Notes: a model not told the origin generated them from the sequence alone. 64,000 nucleotides of DNA from Peptococcaceae bacterium (GCA_024655825.1 JANLFJ010000001.1:1-64000); one strand, 5' to 3'; counted from the first letter of the stretch, positions 12,326 through 21,646 are shown. Program-made: numbers and translations.

Positions 12326-12355
12326 ATAATACTTTAAGATTGGGGCATTTGTCAA
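12326..12355 (-). promoter_or_regulatory. Promoter of tRNA-Ser(GGA)
   Basis: On the minus strand a perfect TTGACA (12350-12355) and TATTAT (12326-12331) are separated by 18 bp, about 15 bases before the tRNA 5' end. Confidence 0.75.
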
Positions 12356-12422
12356 GCTGTCTGGCCCCGGTAAACGTACTGGCGATTTAACGGGATATTT
12401 CAATTATTATAATATGCTGTGA

Positions 12423-13814
12423 TTAAAATTGTGCGTTTTTTACCGTCCTGGGAAAAGGTATGACATCACGGATATTGGTCATGCCGGTAAGGTACATCAG
12501 CAGTCTTTCAAAACCCAGGCCGAAGCCGGCATGTTTCACCCCACCGTATTTCCTGATGTCCAGGTACCACCAGTAGTCAGCTTTTTTCAAGCCTTTTTCT
12601 TCCATTCTTTTTTCCAGTATCTCCAGCCGCTCTTCCCTCTGGCTCCCGCCGATTATTTCGCCAACTCCCGGGACCAGAAGATCCATGGCCGCAACAGTCC
12701 TGCTGTCGTCATTCAATCGCATGTAGAAGGCTTTGATCTCCTTTGGGTAATCGGTTACAAACAGCGGTTTTTGGAAAACCCGTTCTGTCAGGTACCTCTC
12801 ATGTTCAGTCTGTAAATCGCTCCCCCACTGGGGCGGATAAAGGAATTCCACTTCGGCCTTCTGGAGCATGCCGACGGCTTCGGTATAAGAAATCCTGGCA
12901 AAATCCGAATTGCAGATGTTTTCCAGCCTGCCCAAAAGGTTATTGTCCACAAATTTTTGGAAGAAGTTTAATTCTTCCGGCGCGTTCTCCAGTGCGTAAC
13001 CGATCACGTATTTCATCATTTCCTCAGCCAGTTCCATATTCTCCTGCAAACCGGCAAAGGCTATTTCCGGCTCGATCATCCAGAACTCGGCGGCATGGCG
13101 CGCCGTGTTCGAGTTTTCGGCCCGAAAGGTGGGACCGAATGTGTACACCTTCCCGTAGGCCAGGCAAAAGGTTTCCACTTCAAGCTGCCCGCTCACCGTC
13201 AGGTTTGTTTCCTTGCCGAAAAAGTCCTGCGAAAAGTCGGGCCTGCCCTGTTCATCACGCGGGATATGGTCCAGATCAAGGGTGGAAACCCTGAACATTT
13301 CCCCCGCGCCCTCAGCATCGCTGCCTGTTATAATGGGCGTATGAACATAAACAAACCCGCGTTCCTGAAAGAATTTGTGAATAGCATAGGCGAGAACAGA
13401 CCTTAACCTGAATACCGCAGAAAAAGTGCTGGTTCGCGGCCTTAAATGCGCGATGCTGCGCAGGAATTCAAAGGAGTGCCTTTTTTTTTGCAGTGGATAT
13501 TCGGGTGAAGAAAGCCCTTCGATCACTATGTTCAAGGCTTTTAATTCAAAAGGCTGCCCGGCTCCCGGAGATTCCACAAGTTCGCCGTCAACCCGCAAGG
13601 CTGAGCCGATGTTCAGTTTCGCCACTTCCTGGTAATTGGACAGCCCGTCGCTGTAAACAACCTGCAAGTTTTTAAAACAGCTGCCGTCGTTCAGCTCAAT
13701 AAACCCGAATGTTTTGGAAGAACGCGCCGTCCTGACCCAGCCGTTGACCAGAATTCTCTTTCCCAGGTAATCTTCCGGTTTCAGATACAGTTCTTTTACC
13801 GATACGCTTTTCAT
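12423..13814 (-). CDS. asnS: Asparaginyl-tRNA synthetase
   Basis: A 463-residue class IIb aminoacyl-tRNA synthetase that charges tRNA-Asn. The N-terminal OB fold has [23 protein letters not shown] (key core residues at 23-45), motif 2 appears as FRAEN (about residue 228), and the C-terminal motif 3 is GFGLGFERL. The sequence ends [10 protein letters not shown], as in bacterial AsnRS. It is monocistronic between the tRNA-Ser and the protease gene. A full-length, normal copy. Confidence 0.96.
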   Translation of the reverse strand: MKSVSVKELYLKPEDYLGKRILVNGWVRTARSSKTFGFIELNDGSCFKNLQVVYSDGLSNYQEVAKLNIGSALRVDGELVESPGAGQPFELKALNIVIEGLSSPEYPLQKKRHSFEFLRSIAHLRPRTSTFSAVFRLRSVLAYAIHKFFQERGFVYVHTPIITGSDAEGAGEMFRVSTLDLDHIPRDEQGRPDFSQDFFGKETNLTVSGQLEVETFCLAYGKVYTFGPTFRAENSNTARHAAEFWMIEPEIAFAGLQENMELAEEMMKYVIGYALENAPEELNFFQKFVDNNLLGRLENICNSDFARISYTEAVGMLQKAEVEFLYPPQWGSDLQTEHERYLTERVFQKPLFVTDYPKEIKAFYMRLNDDSRTVAAMDLLVPGVGEIIGGSQREERLEILEKRMEEKGLKKADYWWYLDIRKYGGVKHAGFGLGFERLLMYLTGMTNIRDVIPFPRTVKNAQF

Positions 13815-13946
13815 CGCTATGCCTCCCGGCAGTTGTTTTGGATTATTTCTGTATAATCTCTCCTCTATCCCTTTATATGCATTATATACTATTTGATTTT
13901 TGAGCGGGCGGCAATCTGTTCCGTGCAGGCGTAAGGCGGAAGGCGG

Positions 13947-15179
13947 TCATTCATTCCCGCCTGCTCGTTGGATGCCGGCAATCCGGTCGGGAGCAGGGGG
14001 ATGAGAATAACTGAACCACTGGATAAAGGCCGGCGGCGATACGTCGGAAAGGTTTTTCCTGGCGATGTTTACCTGCAGGCGCACAGCCGCCGGCACATCG
14101 CCGGTTAATTGTATGGCGAGCCGGTCGGCCTCTTTTTCCATTCCCCGGGAAATATGGTTCTGGAGCGGGCTGCTGATAAATGAGGTCAGGGAAAAGAAAA
14201 GCAATACCAGGACCAGGACATGGGGAGCGCCGTGAGAACCCGGCGGGAGGGTCTGGTTAAGCAGCCGGAAAAGGAAAAGCCAGAGCACAAGGCTGCCCAG
14301 GATGCCAAGAACCAGTCCCTTAACAATATGCCCCTTTTTCCAGTGAGCCATTTCATGTGCCACCACGGCTTTTATCTCCTCAAGCGGGTAATTGGCAAGC
14401 AGGTTATCATACAGGACAATTCTTTTGGTTCTTCCCAATCCCGAAAAACTGGCATTGGCCTGGGTGGTACGCCGGCTTGCGTCCATGACGAGAACTTGTT
14501 CCACGGGCAGATCGGCTTTTCGGGCCAGCTCCCGGACAACCGCTGCCACGGCGGGATGTTTTACCGGCGCAAAGCGGTTAAAAAGCGGTGACACCACCAC
14601 AGGCCAGAGATACACCTGGATAATCAGCCAAAGCGAAAAGAAAGCAGCGCCGATGAGCCACCAGAGCCTGGGCCAGCGTCCGATAATCCAGAAGAGAAGA
14701 AGGACGCCGGCAGTGAACAGGATCAGGTCTATCCCCATGCCCTTAAAAAAATCCAGCCACCATGCCCCAAGGGACTGGGTGGAAACGCCCCAGCGCTTTT
14801 CCCAGTAATAACCGGAGATAAAGGAAAAAGGCAAATGTATGCTGGTCACGATCAGCCAGGTGATAAGCGAAAAAATAAGGAGACCTCCCCAGTACACGCC
14901 CCCGGAGAATTGATGCGCCCAGCGGGAAAGAACTGATGCCTTGCCGCTGAAGGCAAACCAAATGAGAAAAACAGTGTTCAACAAAAAATTACCAATATAT
15001 GTCAATCGAAGCACCTGGTTGTACTGTCGTCCGCGGCAGGCATCATCCGGCGAGAAGTATTTTACGGCTTCGGGAGAAATCCGGCCGGGGAAAAGAGTAG
15101 ACCAGAGATAAAGCAGGCTTAAGATAAAAACTGCGGTCATCAATAAAATCCAGGCACCGTTTAAACGTGGATTTTGCAC
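13947..15179 (-). CDS. M48 family (Ste24-like) membrane metalloprotease
   Basis: A 410-residue membrane protein with several hydrophobic segments and the zinc-protease motif HEMAH in VVAHEMAHWKKGH (about residues 275-287), plus a downstream EKEADRLA that supplies the third ligand. The N-terminal CAAX-type transmembrane region (VYWGG..SLITWLIVTS..HLPFSF) and the WWLIGAAFFSLW segments fit the Ste24/CAAX prenyl protease 1 group. Such bacterial proteins are thought to work in membrane protein quality control. The GTG start at 15179 has a GGGGTGG site. It stands alone on the minus strand, divergent from serC. Confidence 0.88.
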   Translation of the reverse strand: MQNPRLNGAWILLMTAVFILSLLYLWSTLFPGRISPEAVKYFSPDDACRGRQYNQVLRLTYIGNFLLNTVFLIWFAFSGKASVLSRWAHQFSGGVYWGGLLIFSLITWLIVTSIHLPFSFISGYYWEKRWGVSTQSLGAWWLDFFKGMGIDLILFTAGVLLLFWIIGRWPRLWWLIGAAFFSLWLIIQVYLWPVVVSPLFNRFAPVKHPAVAAVVRELARKADLPVEQVLVMDASRRTTQANASFSGLGRTKRIVLYDNLLANYPLEEIKAVVAHEMAHWKKGHIVKGLVLGILGSLVLWLFLFRLLNQTLPPGSHGAPHVLVLVLLFFSLTSFISSPLQNHISRGMEKEADRLAIQLTGDVPAAVRLQVNIARKNLSDVSPPAFIQWFSYSHPPAPDRIAGIQRAGGNE

Positions 15180-15226
15180 TTAACCACCCCTGTTGGCGCT
15201 TGTTGGTTTAGCGGTGAATTTATCAA

Positions 15227-15256
15227 TTGACAATTGAAACAAACAGCATGTAAGAT
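15227..15256 (+). promoter_or_regulatory. Promoter of serC
   Basis: TTGACA (15227-15232) and TAAGAT (15251-15256) are separated by 18 bp. The transcript would start near 15263, giving a ~57-nt leader before the serC ATG. Confidence 0.6.
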
Positions 15257-15319
15257 ATTCTATATTAAATTAAAAGAAGGTTTTTACTACGTCAACATTA
15301 TTTTACCGGGAGTGATTTT

Positions 15320-16417
15320 ATGACAGGCAATATCAACCGTGCCAAAAACTTCAACGCGGGGCCGGCGGCCCTTCCCCTGTCCGTCTTGCAAACAGCCCAG
15401 GAGGAAATGCTGAATTACCAGGGTTCGGGAATGTCTGTGATGGAAATGAGCCATCGCAGTAAAGAATACGAGGAAATACACAACCAGGCCATCCAGCTTT
15501 TAACGGAGCTCCTCTTCTTGCCCGAAGACTATGATGTTCTTTTCCTGCAGGGGGGCGCAAGCCTTCAGTTTTCGATGGTCCCCATGAACTTCCTGCAGCC
15601 GGGTAAAAAGGCCGGGTATGTCTTGACTGGCGCTTGGTCAGAAAAGGCCCTGGCCGAAGCAAAAATCTTCGGCGAAGCCTACGTGGCCGCCAGCAGCAAG
15701 AACGAAAACTACCGCCGCATCCCGGAACCAGGCGAACTGGCATACCAGCCGGACACGGCCTACCTGCATATCACCTCAAATAACACCATTTTCGGTACAC
15801 AGTGGCAGTCGTTTCCCGATGCAGGAGACCTGCACCTGGTTGCCGACATGTCCAGCGATATTCTTTCCAGGCCTATCGACGCAAGCAAATTCTCACTTAT
15901 TTATGCCGGTGCGCAAAAGAACCTGGGCCCGTCGGGCGTGGTGGTTGTAATCATCAAGCGCAGCCTGCTGGAACAGGCTAATCAAAAACTGCCGACCATG
16001 CTCAGTTACAGCACCTATAAAGATCACAATTCCCTTTATAATACTCCGCCCTGCTACAGTATTTATATTCTCAAGCTTGTCCTGTCATATGTTAAGGAAA
16101 TCGGCGGAGTAACAGAGATTTACCGGCGCAACAAAGAAAAGGCCGCCCTCATTTACGACGCCATCGACCAAAGCGGAGGTTTCTACCGCGGTCATGCCGA
16201 GCCGGGCAGCCGCTCGCTGATGAACATCACTTTCCGGCTGCCTGACGAGGAATTGGAAAAGAAATTCCTGGTCGACGCAAAAAAAGAAGGCTTCGTCGGT
16301 CTGAACGGACACCGTTCCGTCGGCGGGTGCCGCGCTTCCGCCTATAACGCCGTCTCTTACCAGGACTGCGCCGCATTGAAAGAGTTTATGGAATACTTCA
16401 AAAGGACCAACGGGTAA
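15320..16417 (+). CDS. serC: Phosphoserine transaminase
   Basis: A 365-residue class V, PLP-dependent aminotransferase that makes 3-phosphoserine from 3-phosphohydroxypyruvate and glutamate, the second step of serine synthesis. The family start NFNAGPAALP is at residues 9-18, and the PLP-binding lysine lies in AGAQKNLGPSGV (about 195-206). Other conserved parts are GMSVMEMSHRS and NGHRSVGGCRASAYN. A GGGAGTG site precedes ATG. SerA for the first step lies at 32934-34517, far away; no phosphoserine phosphatase is seen in the window. Confidence 0.95.
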   Translation: MTGNINRAKNFNAGPAALPLSVLQTAQEEMLNYQGSGMSVMEMSHRSKEYEEIHNQAIQLLTELLFLPEDYDVLFLQGGASLQFSMVPMNFLQPGKKAGYVLTGAWSEKALAEAKIFGEAYVAASSKNENYRRIPEPGELAYQPDTAYLHITSNNTIFGTQWQSFPDAGDLHLVADMSSDILSRPIDASKFSLIYAGAQKNLGPSGVVVVIIKRSLLEQANQKLPTMLSYSTYKDHNSLYNTPPCYSIYILKLVLSYVKEIGGVTEIYRRNKEKAALIYDAIDQSGGFYRGHAEPGSRSLMNITFRLPDEELEKKFLVDAKKEGFVGLNGHRSVGGCRASAYNAVSYQDCAALKEFMEYFKRTNG

Positions 16418-16423
16418 CGTCGT

Positions 16424-17299
16424 TTACTCCAGTAATTCGTAACTGCTGGCAATAACGGGCATGTTCAAATTGCCTAGCACGCGTTCCAGCAGAACGCCTT
16501 CTCTTTCCGGATACTTAAAGCCGTAGCTGGCGCGGATCGCCGAAGTAATAAACTGGACGCCCCTGTCCAGGGCGACGGGAAGGCTGTCACCCCGGAGGAT
16601 GCTGCCCACAATCACGCTGGTGAAGGCATCGCCGGTTCCGGGAAAATGGGCCGGTATATAAACGCAGCTTACTTTCCAAAAACGCCCGTCATCCCGGTTA
16701 AAGGCGATAACGCTGGTGTTCCTGCTCGCCGGCGAAACCGGAACACTGGTTATAATTACTATGCCCGGTCCCATTTCCGATAAACGAACCAGCCAGCCTT
16801 TTATTTCTTTTTCCGTGATGTTTAAATTGTACGGTTCATTTAAGAGAAAGGCGGCTTCCGTAAAATTCGGGGTGATAATGCCGGCTCTCTTGATAAAGCC
16901 CCTCATTCTTTCCACCATTTCCCAATCCATAGTGTCATAGAGCCTGCCGTTGTCGCCCATTACCGGGTCAATGACCACCAGCGGACTGCCGGCAGAAAAG
17001 TCGTCGATAAAACTTGATATTATTTCTATCTGCCTTGGAGAGCCCAAAAAACCGCTGTATATGCAGTCAAAATCAAGGCCCAGCCTTTTCCAATGTCCTA
17101 TGTATTCTTCCATGTACTCGGTAAGGTCAATAAAACAGTATCCATCAAAACCGCCTGTATGGGTGGAAAGCACTGCCGTGGGGAGAGAACACACCTGCAC
17201 CCCCATGGTCGAAAGAATGGGAATAACAACCGCCAGCGAAGACCTGCCGAACCCGGACAGGTCATGGATAGCGGCAACCCTGTTTACCGGTCTTTTCAT
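16424..17299 (-). CDS. pdxY: Pyridoxal/pyridoxamine kinase
   Basis: A 291-residue ribokinase-superfamily kinase of the PdxK/PdxY group, which phosphorylates B6 vitamers. Visible features are AAIHDLSGFGRSSL at residues 9-22, VIDPVMGDNG (about 133-142) and the C-terminal GTGDAFTSVIVG with the anion hole and catalytic Asp. It converges with serC with a 6-base gap. Proximity to a PLP enzyme is suggestive but may be chance. The exact vitamer preference is not deducible. Confidence 0.88.
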   Translation of the reverse strand: MKRPVNRVAAIHDLSGFGRSSLAVVIPILSTMGVQVCSLPTAVLSTHTGGFDGYCFIDLTEYMEEYIGHWKRLGLDFDCIYSGFLGSPRQIEIISSFIDDFSAGSPLVVIDPVMGDNGRLYDTMDWEMVERMRGFIKRAGIITPNFTEAAFLLNEPYNLNITEKEIKGWLVRLSEMGPGIVIITSVPVSPASRNTSVIAFNRDDGRFWKVSCVYIPAHFPGTGDAFTSVIVGSILRGDSLPVALDRGVQFITSAIRASYGFKYPEREGVLLERVLGNLNMPVIASSYELLE

Positions 17300-17378
17300 T
17301 ATTGCGTTGCCCCTTCATTGTTAATGGTTTCTGTCATATTTATAATCTACTATAAGTTGCAAATTGTAACAATGGTTT

Positions 17379-17702
17379 TTATTCCCGCGTTCCCGTCATC
17401 CTCAGGTCAAGAAGACGCACAATGCCGTAAGCAATTACCGGGTAGACAATCATGGCGATGAGGGTGGCCGGTTCGAAAACGGACCTGACTTCCAGCCCTT
17501 TTGTAACGACGGGGCGAAAAATACCGTAAAACGGGGCCAGGAAAATACCGGCAAGTGAATAAACAAACGACACAAACCCGCTGGCGGGATTTGCTCCTAG
17601 CAGTTTGAAAACGAAGCGAAACAGAAGCAGCGTTTCCATGAGACCAAGCACATAGTAGATTGCTTTTTTGGCCAGCTGGCAGCTTTCGTTTGCTTTCTCC
17701 AT
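17379..17702 (-). CDS. YggT family membrane protein
   Basis: A 107-residue protein with hydrophobic segments near residues 13-35, 43-62 and 75-95, and the family-type pairing FLAPFYGIFRP. YggT proteins are integral membrane proteins of poorly defined role, often near division or osmotic genes. The ATG at 17702 has GGGAGG 9 bases upstream; a TTG at 17711 overlaps that site and is unlikely to be used. Confidence 0.8.
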   Translation of the reverse strand: MEKANESCQLAKKAIYYVLGLMETLLLFRFVFKLLGANPASGFVSFVYSLAGIFLAPFYGIFRPVVTKGLEVRSVFEPATLIAMIVYPVIAYGIVRLLDLRMTGTRE

Positions 17703-17769
17703 ATATAACAACCTCCCTGTGTATAGTTTGTCATAAAGTAAAAATAATATTTATTAATACAATCGGACA

Positions 17770-17820
17770 CACCTAAATAAAAAGCCTCCAGGATATTCCC
17801 GGAAGCTTTTTATTTAGGTG
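17770..17820 (-). terminator. Strong bidirectional terminator of the ABC exporter operon
   Basis: A 16-bp perfect stem (17770-17785 with 17805-17820), extended by inner pairing of TTCCGG-type arms, and rich in A/T at the base so that a T run follows on either strand. It lies 10 bases past the permease stop and upstream of the YggT gene. Confidence 0.9.
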
Positions 17821-17829
17821 CGCTTTTTT

Positions 17830-18825
17830 CTACGCCCTTATTTCCTGGCGCATAAACACCGTGTAGGCAAAAGCGAAGCAAATCAGTGTTGCCGCCGCCA
17901 GGCCCACAAGATGAGGCCAGATCAGGAGCAAACTTTGGCCTATAGTGAGCGGGCCTTTGACCGCGCCAACAGTTTGTTCCAGCAGGACGGGCCCCAGTGT
18001 TCTTACGCCAGGATCCAGCAAGGTGGTGATTGCTTCATCATAAAGAGTGGACGGGGAAATCCGAGCGAGGGCCTGCTGCAGGTGTGCCTGCGCAAGAACC
18101 TGTTGAGTGCTTGAGGATTCCGTTACCGGATATATGCCTTCTGCCACCATACCGGCAAGAAGCCCCGCAAAAATAGCCAAAAACAACCAGGCAGCAACCC
18201 CGGCCAGGGCCGAGGTGGAGGTCTGCCTGAAAAGCACAGAAAAGAGAATGGACAGGGCCAGCCAGAAGGCGATATAGACAACGCTCAGCAGCATATAGAC
18301 GACAATTCGCAGCGCTTCTTCTACTGTGGGCGGAATGCCGATGAGGACCAGTCCCAGCCCTGCCACCAGGGCAACAAGCCCAAAGATAACGAGTGCTAAA
18401 ACCGCAACGCCGGCTGCAAACTTGCCGTTGATCACGGCATCCCTGTAAATGGGCTGGGAAAGGACCCTGCTCAAAGTACCGCGGTCTCTTTCCCCGTTTA
18501 TGGCATCAAAGCCCATGGTGATACCGACCAGCGGTCCTAAAAAGGAGACAAAAGATATGAAGGAAAAAGGAAGGGTGTCTCCGGAGGTGGTAAAAAGACG
18601 AAGGAATACGAAATCTATTTGGTTTTCGCCAACAGAAGAGCGAATAGTGCTGGCAGCAACATAAAGAGAGGCCAGGCAGGCAACTGTTATCAGGAGAGCC
18701 AGGATAAAAAACCGCTTCTGGCTAAGATGGTCGGCCATTTCTTTACGCGTGACAGCCAGCAAGCCCCTGTTAGCTTCTGAGACAGTCTTTAAATTAAAAG
18801 TGAATCGTTCAAATAGACTGTTCAT
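17830..18825 (-). CDS. ABC-2 type transporter permease
   Basis: A 331-residue permease with about six transmembrane segments (for example residues 40-60, 90-115, 145-165, 175-200, 215-240 and 300-325) and the ABC-2/NosY-like INGERDRGTLSRVLSQPIYRD motif region. It partners with the ATPase encoded just upstream; its ATG (18825, AAAGGAGGG site) overlaps the end of the ATPase gene by 17 bases, so the two are translationally coupled. The frame is open further upstream but that extension lies inside the ATPase gene. The substrate is unknown. Confidence 0.9.
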   Translation of the reverse strand: MNSLFERFTFNLKTVSEANRGLLAVTRKEMADHLSQKRFFILALLITVACLASLYVAASTIRSSVGENQIDFVFLRLFTTSGDTLPFSFISFVSFLGPLVGITMGFDAINGERDRGTLSRVLSQPIYRDAVINGKFAAGVAVLALVIFGLVALVAGLGLVLIGIPPTVEEALRIVVYMLLSVVYIAFWLALSILFSVLFRQTSTSALAGVAAWLFLAIFAGLLAGMVAEGIYPVTESSSTQQVLAQAHLQQALARISPSTLYDEAITTLLDPGVRTLGPVLLEQTVGAVKGPLTIGQSLLLIWPHLVGLAAATLICFAFAYTVFMRQEIRA

Positions 18826-19771
18826 AGTAGCCCTCCTTTTCAAAGTAACGGAGGTAAATGCTGTCCAGGGAAACACCGCGCATTTGAAGATGAAGCAGGG
18901 TATAGTTCGCGGCAACAAGGTTTTTCACGAGCGTGTCGCGGATGTCTTCCCGGCAAGATAAAAGATAAATATCTCCTTGCTTTTGCACATCCTCAACACC
19001 CTCAATTTCCCAGAAAAGCCGCGCTAATTCATCTCCCTCGGGTTCCGCCTTGATTTCGAACTGCATGGTACTGCCAGGCATTAGCTGGCTCCCCAGTTCT
19101 TCAATTGTCCCGCTTGCAATCAGCCTGCCCTTAACGAAAATCCCCACTTCGTCGCAGATTTGCTGGATCTGATGCAGCATATGGGAGGAGATTAAAACAG
19201 TCCTTCCATCGTCGACGCTCAGGTTCTTGATCAGCTTCAACAGCTCGCGAACACCCTCAGGGTCAATACCCAGGGTCGGTTCATCGAGAATTATTAATTT
19301 CGGGTCTTTCACTAAAAGGTCGGCAATCCCAAGTCTCTGCCGCATGCCCCTGGAATACTCGCCAACTTTTCTATGCCCCACCTCGGCAAGACCTACTCTC
19401 TCCAGGGCATAATTTATCCGCTTCCTTGATTCCTCAGGCGATATTCCATTAAGGGAAGTTGTATAAAAGAGATTCTCTACACCGGTCATTTCCTGGTAAA
19501 ATCCCACGTTATCGGGTAAATATCCAACTATTGATTTTACCTTGAGGGGATTGCGAGTGGCGTCATAGCCGGCGACCAGCGCCTGGCCAGAGGTGGGTTC
19601 AGTCAGTCCCAGCAGCATCAAGATGGTCGTCGTCTTGCCGGCCCCATTGGGTCCCAGAAGCCCGTATATTTTACCCTCCTCGATCCGGAGATTAAGGTGA
19701 TCGACGGCTGTTATTTCCCCGTATTTTTTGGTCAGGTCTCTTGTTTCTACCAGGATATTTCCTGTCATCAT
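18809..19771 (-). CDS. ABC transporter ATP-binding protein
   Basis: A 320-residue ABC ATPase of the CcmA/NatA-like drug or multi-substrate export group. Walker A is GPNGAGKTTT (about residues 39-48), the signature is YSRGMRQRLGIADLL, Walker B is LIILDEPTLGID and the switch His is in LISSHMLHQ. A C-terminal domain of ~90 residues follows. Start ATG 19771 (or 19768) is chosen since GGGAGG lies upstream; the longer open frame runs back into the NEW3 gene. It is the middle gene of a three-gene operon under a CIRCE-type operator. Confidence 0.92.
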   Translation of the reverse strand: MMTGNILVETRDLTKKYGEITAVDHLNLRIEEGKIYGLLGPNGAGKTTTILMLLGLTEPTSGQALVAGYDATRNPLKVKSIVGYLPDNVGFYQEMTGVENLFYTTSLNGISPEESRKRINYALERVGLAEVGHRKVGEYSRGMRQRLGIADLLVKDPKLIILDEPTLGIDPEGVRELLKLIKNLSVDDGRTVLISSHMLHQIQQICDEVGIFVKGRLIASGTIEELGSQLMPGSTMQFEIKAEPEGDELARLFWEIEGVEDVQKQGDIYLLSCREDIRDTLVKNLVAANYTLLHLQMRGVSLDSIYLRYFEKEGYYEQSI

Positions 19772-19776
19772 CAAGG

Positions 19777-20949
19777 CTATCGCCTCCCGTAGATTTGAAA
19801 GACCCTGTACACGCCGGCAATTACAATCAGGACAATGATCAGCCCGACGATACCCCAAAGGGTGGAAGTTCTCACGGTCACCCTCAGATCCGCTGTGCTG
19901 CTGGTTTCCCGGGTAGAGGCGGTGACGGAGACTACATAATCGCCGGCAATAGCCTTGCTGCTCGCTTTGATGAGGGCTGTGATCTGGCGGGACTCTCCGG
20001 GTTTAAGAGCATCAACCTTTTTCGGGTCAAAAGTCACGGCCCAATCAGGCGGCTGGTAAGAGGAAAAATTAATATCGTTTAAAACCGCGCCGCCTTTATT
20101 GCGGACGACAAGATTGACTTTTTCTTCTTTACCGGCCACAACCGACGCGTTCAGCCTTTCGGTCGGCGTGGTCAATTCCATTTTATAAGTGCCGCTGATA
20201 ATGATTTTCAAGTTTTCCGTGGCCTGGCTTACAGGACTGACAGCGCCGATCATGACGTTGTATTCGCCAGCCTCGGCGCTGACCGCCGGCGTGACTTTTA
20301 CGTCAAGGCCCACGGTCTCGCCTGGCTTTACATTGATGCTGGCCACCTGCTGGCTTTCATAAGAAGGCGTAAAAGCGACCTGCCAGCCGTCAGGCGCCCG
20401 CGCTCCCAGGCTATATGTCTGTTCGTTGCCGCCATTGTTTGTCAGGTTGACTTTAAAATTGAAGGTGGCGTCACTGGAACCTTTCAATTCCGCGTACTGG
20501 GCCTTCATTTCGTCTCCGCCCGACCTGGCGTCCGAAATAACTATCGTTAAGGCAATATTATCTCGGTATCCTGCGGCGCTTTCTGCCCTGACATTTATAA
20601 TATGCCGCCCGGCAGCGGCTGTTTCCGGGATATTGACTCTCAAATCCGTGGAACTTGAGGCATTTGGCTCCACATAGACCTGCTGAATCTCCCTGCCTTG
20701 CCCTCTGAACACGGCCGACCAGTCTTTAGGAAGCGAAACAATCTTCAGGTTAACAACCTGGCCGGAAGAGGTGTTGTTTTTGATCTCCAGAGGAAAGAAA
20801 ATGTTTTCCCCTGCCGCAGCGCTGATTCCCGGATACGTAGTAAAAATCTCAATGTTTGGCTCGCCTGCTGCATAACGGGCAGGCAGTAAAAGAACAAACG
20901 CAATGAAAACGCAAAAAACAACCATTTTTCTTGACATTCCAAGAAACAT
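19777..20949 (-). CDS. NEW3-domain (NPCBM-associated) membrane-anchored protein
   Basis: About 390 residues. A signal peptide (VVFCVFIAFVLLLPARYAAG) leads an extracytoplasmic region of three to four Ig-like NEW3-type repeats, recognised by repeats of the form GEN.F.PLEIKNNT and LKPGESRQITALIKA. A single C-terminal transmembrane helix (LWGIVGLIIVLIVIAGVY) and a short basic tail close the protein. COG1470-like proteins of this kind are often paired with ABC-2 exporters, as here. Start codon choice between GTG 20958 and ATG 20949 is open. Its role is unknown; it may bind substrate or stabilise the exporter outside the membrane. Confidence 0.85.
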   Translation of the reverse strand: MFLGMSRKMVVFCVFIAFVLLLPARYAAGEPNIEIFTTYPGISAAAGENIFFPLEIKNNTSSGQVVNLKIVSLPKDWSAVFRGQGREIQQVYVEPNASSSTDLRVNIPETAAAGRHIINVRAESAAGYRDNIALTIVISDARSGGDEMKAQYAELKGSSDATFNFKVNLTNNGGNEQTYSLGARAPDGWQVAFTPSYESQQVASINVKPGETVGLDVKVTPAVSAEAGEYNVMIGAVSPVSQATENLKIIISGTYKMELTTPTERLNASVVAGKEEKVNLVVRNKGGAVLNDINFSSYQPPDWAVTFDPKKVDALKPGESRQITALIKASSKAIAGDYVVSVTASTRETSSTADLRVTVRTSTLWGIVGLIIVLIVIAGVYRVFQIYGRR

Positions 20950-20995
20950 TTCTCTCACCCCGTTTTAAATCGATTTTTATTCTACCCGGCGGTTA

Positions 20996-21022
20996 TCAGC
21001 ACTCTGGTTGTTTGAGTGCTAA
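20996..21022 (-). promoter_or_regulatory. CIRCE-like HrcA operator
   Basis: On the minus strand TTAGCACTC, a 9-bp spacer, then GAGTGCTGA. This is the HrcA-binding CIRCE element (TTAGCACTC-N9-GAGTGCTAA) with 17 of 18 arm positions matching. It lies immediately downstream of the -10 of the operon promoter and 47 bases before the first start codon, the same placement as on groES and dnaK operons of Firmicutes. Confidence 0.85.
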
Positions 21023-21031
21023 GCCCAATAA

Positions 21032-21061
21032 TATTTAACACCATTGATAGTCTTTTTTCAA
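21032..21061 (-). promoter_or_regulatory. Promoter of the NEW3/ABC exporter operon
   Basis: Minus strand TTGAAA (21056-21061), 18 bp, then TAAATA (21032-21037). Initiation is expected near 21025, so the CIRCE element would be the first transcribed bases. Confidence 0.55.
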
Positions 21062-21097
21062 GGGGAAAAACGCGGAGTGCCGGCAATGGTCATTATT

Positions 21098-21646
21098 TTA
21101 CAATATTGAATGGTAAATGTACTGTTTCCCTCCCGAAGGCGCGGTTATTCTCGTCCTGTTTACCAACCCCAGGGACATCAGCACTTTTAAACGGTTGTTA
21201 ACCGCATGCACATTGGTGTTTAGCAGCCCGGCAAGTGTTGGGGTATCTGCAGATTTTAATTTTAACACATATTCAAGCGTTTTGGTTACCGGCTCGCTGC
21301 ACTTTCCAATTAAAGACCAGGTGTTTTTGCTTTCCAGCGCCAAGGCGCAGAGATCGGCCTTTTCCAGGGCAATGCTGATATTCTCTCTAACCAGCGGCGC
21401 CATATTCGAAAAAACAATATGTTTCCCGCTGAGTTCCTTGGAAAGCCGGGCTATTAAAACCGCGAAGGCTTCGGCGGCAAATGAAAAGTCTACAATATCA
21501 ATAGCCGTCAAATCAAGGTTCAAGGTTTCTCTCCCGCTGGCCATGAAGTGATCAAGGATCTGTTCCCTGATCCGTTTGGCTTTTTCTCTTCCCCACAGTT
21601 TCTTTTCTCCATACTTTATCAAACTGAATGTATAAATATTATCCAC
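21098..21646 (-). CDS. STAS-like (DUF4325-type) plus winged-helix protein
   Basis: 182 residues, cytoplasmic. The first ~115 residues resemble STAS-like DUF4325 proteins: GREKAKRIREQIL, then a LDLTAIDIVDFSFAAEAFAVLI strand-helix unit and HIVFSNMAPLVRENISIAL. The last ~60 residues look like a winged helix (TPTLAGLLNTNVHAVNNRLKVLMSLGLVNRTR and a basic wing). It may be a DNA-binding regulator whose N-terminal domain senses a partner. The start is probably GTG 21646 behind a purine-rich AGGGAGG site. It has no obvious operon partner. Confidence 0.65.
   Translation of the reverse strand: MDNIYTFSLIKYGEKKLWGREKAKRIREQILDHFMASGRETLNLDLTAIDIVDFSFAAEAFAVLIARLSKELSGKHIVFSNMAPLVRENISIALEKADLCALALESKNTWSLIGKCSEPVTKTLEYVLKLKSADTPTLAGLLNTNVHAVNNRLKVLMSLGLVNRTRITAPSGGKQYIYHSIL

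Noticed and set aside
12172-12390. 72-codon plus-strand frame over 12172-12390
   Set aside because: It is antisense to tRNA-Ser(GGA).
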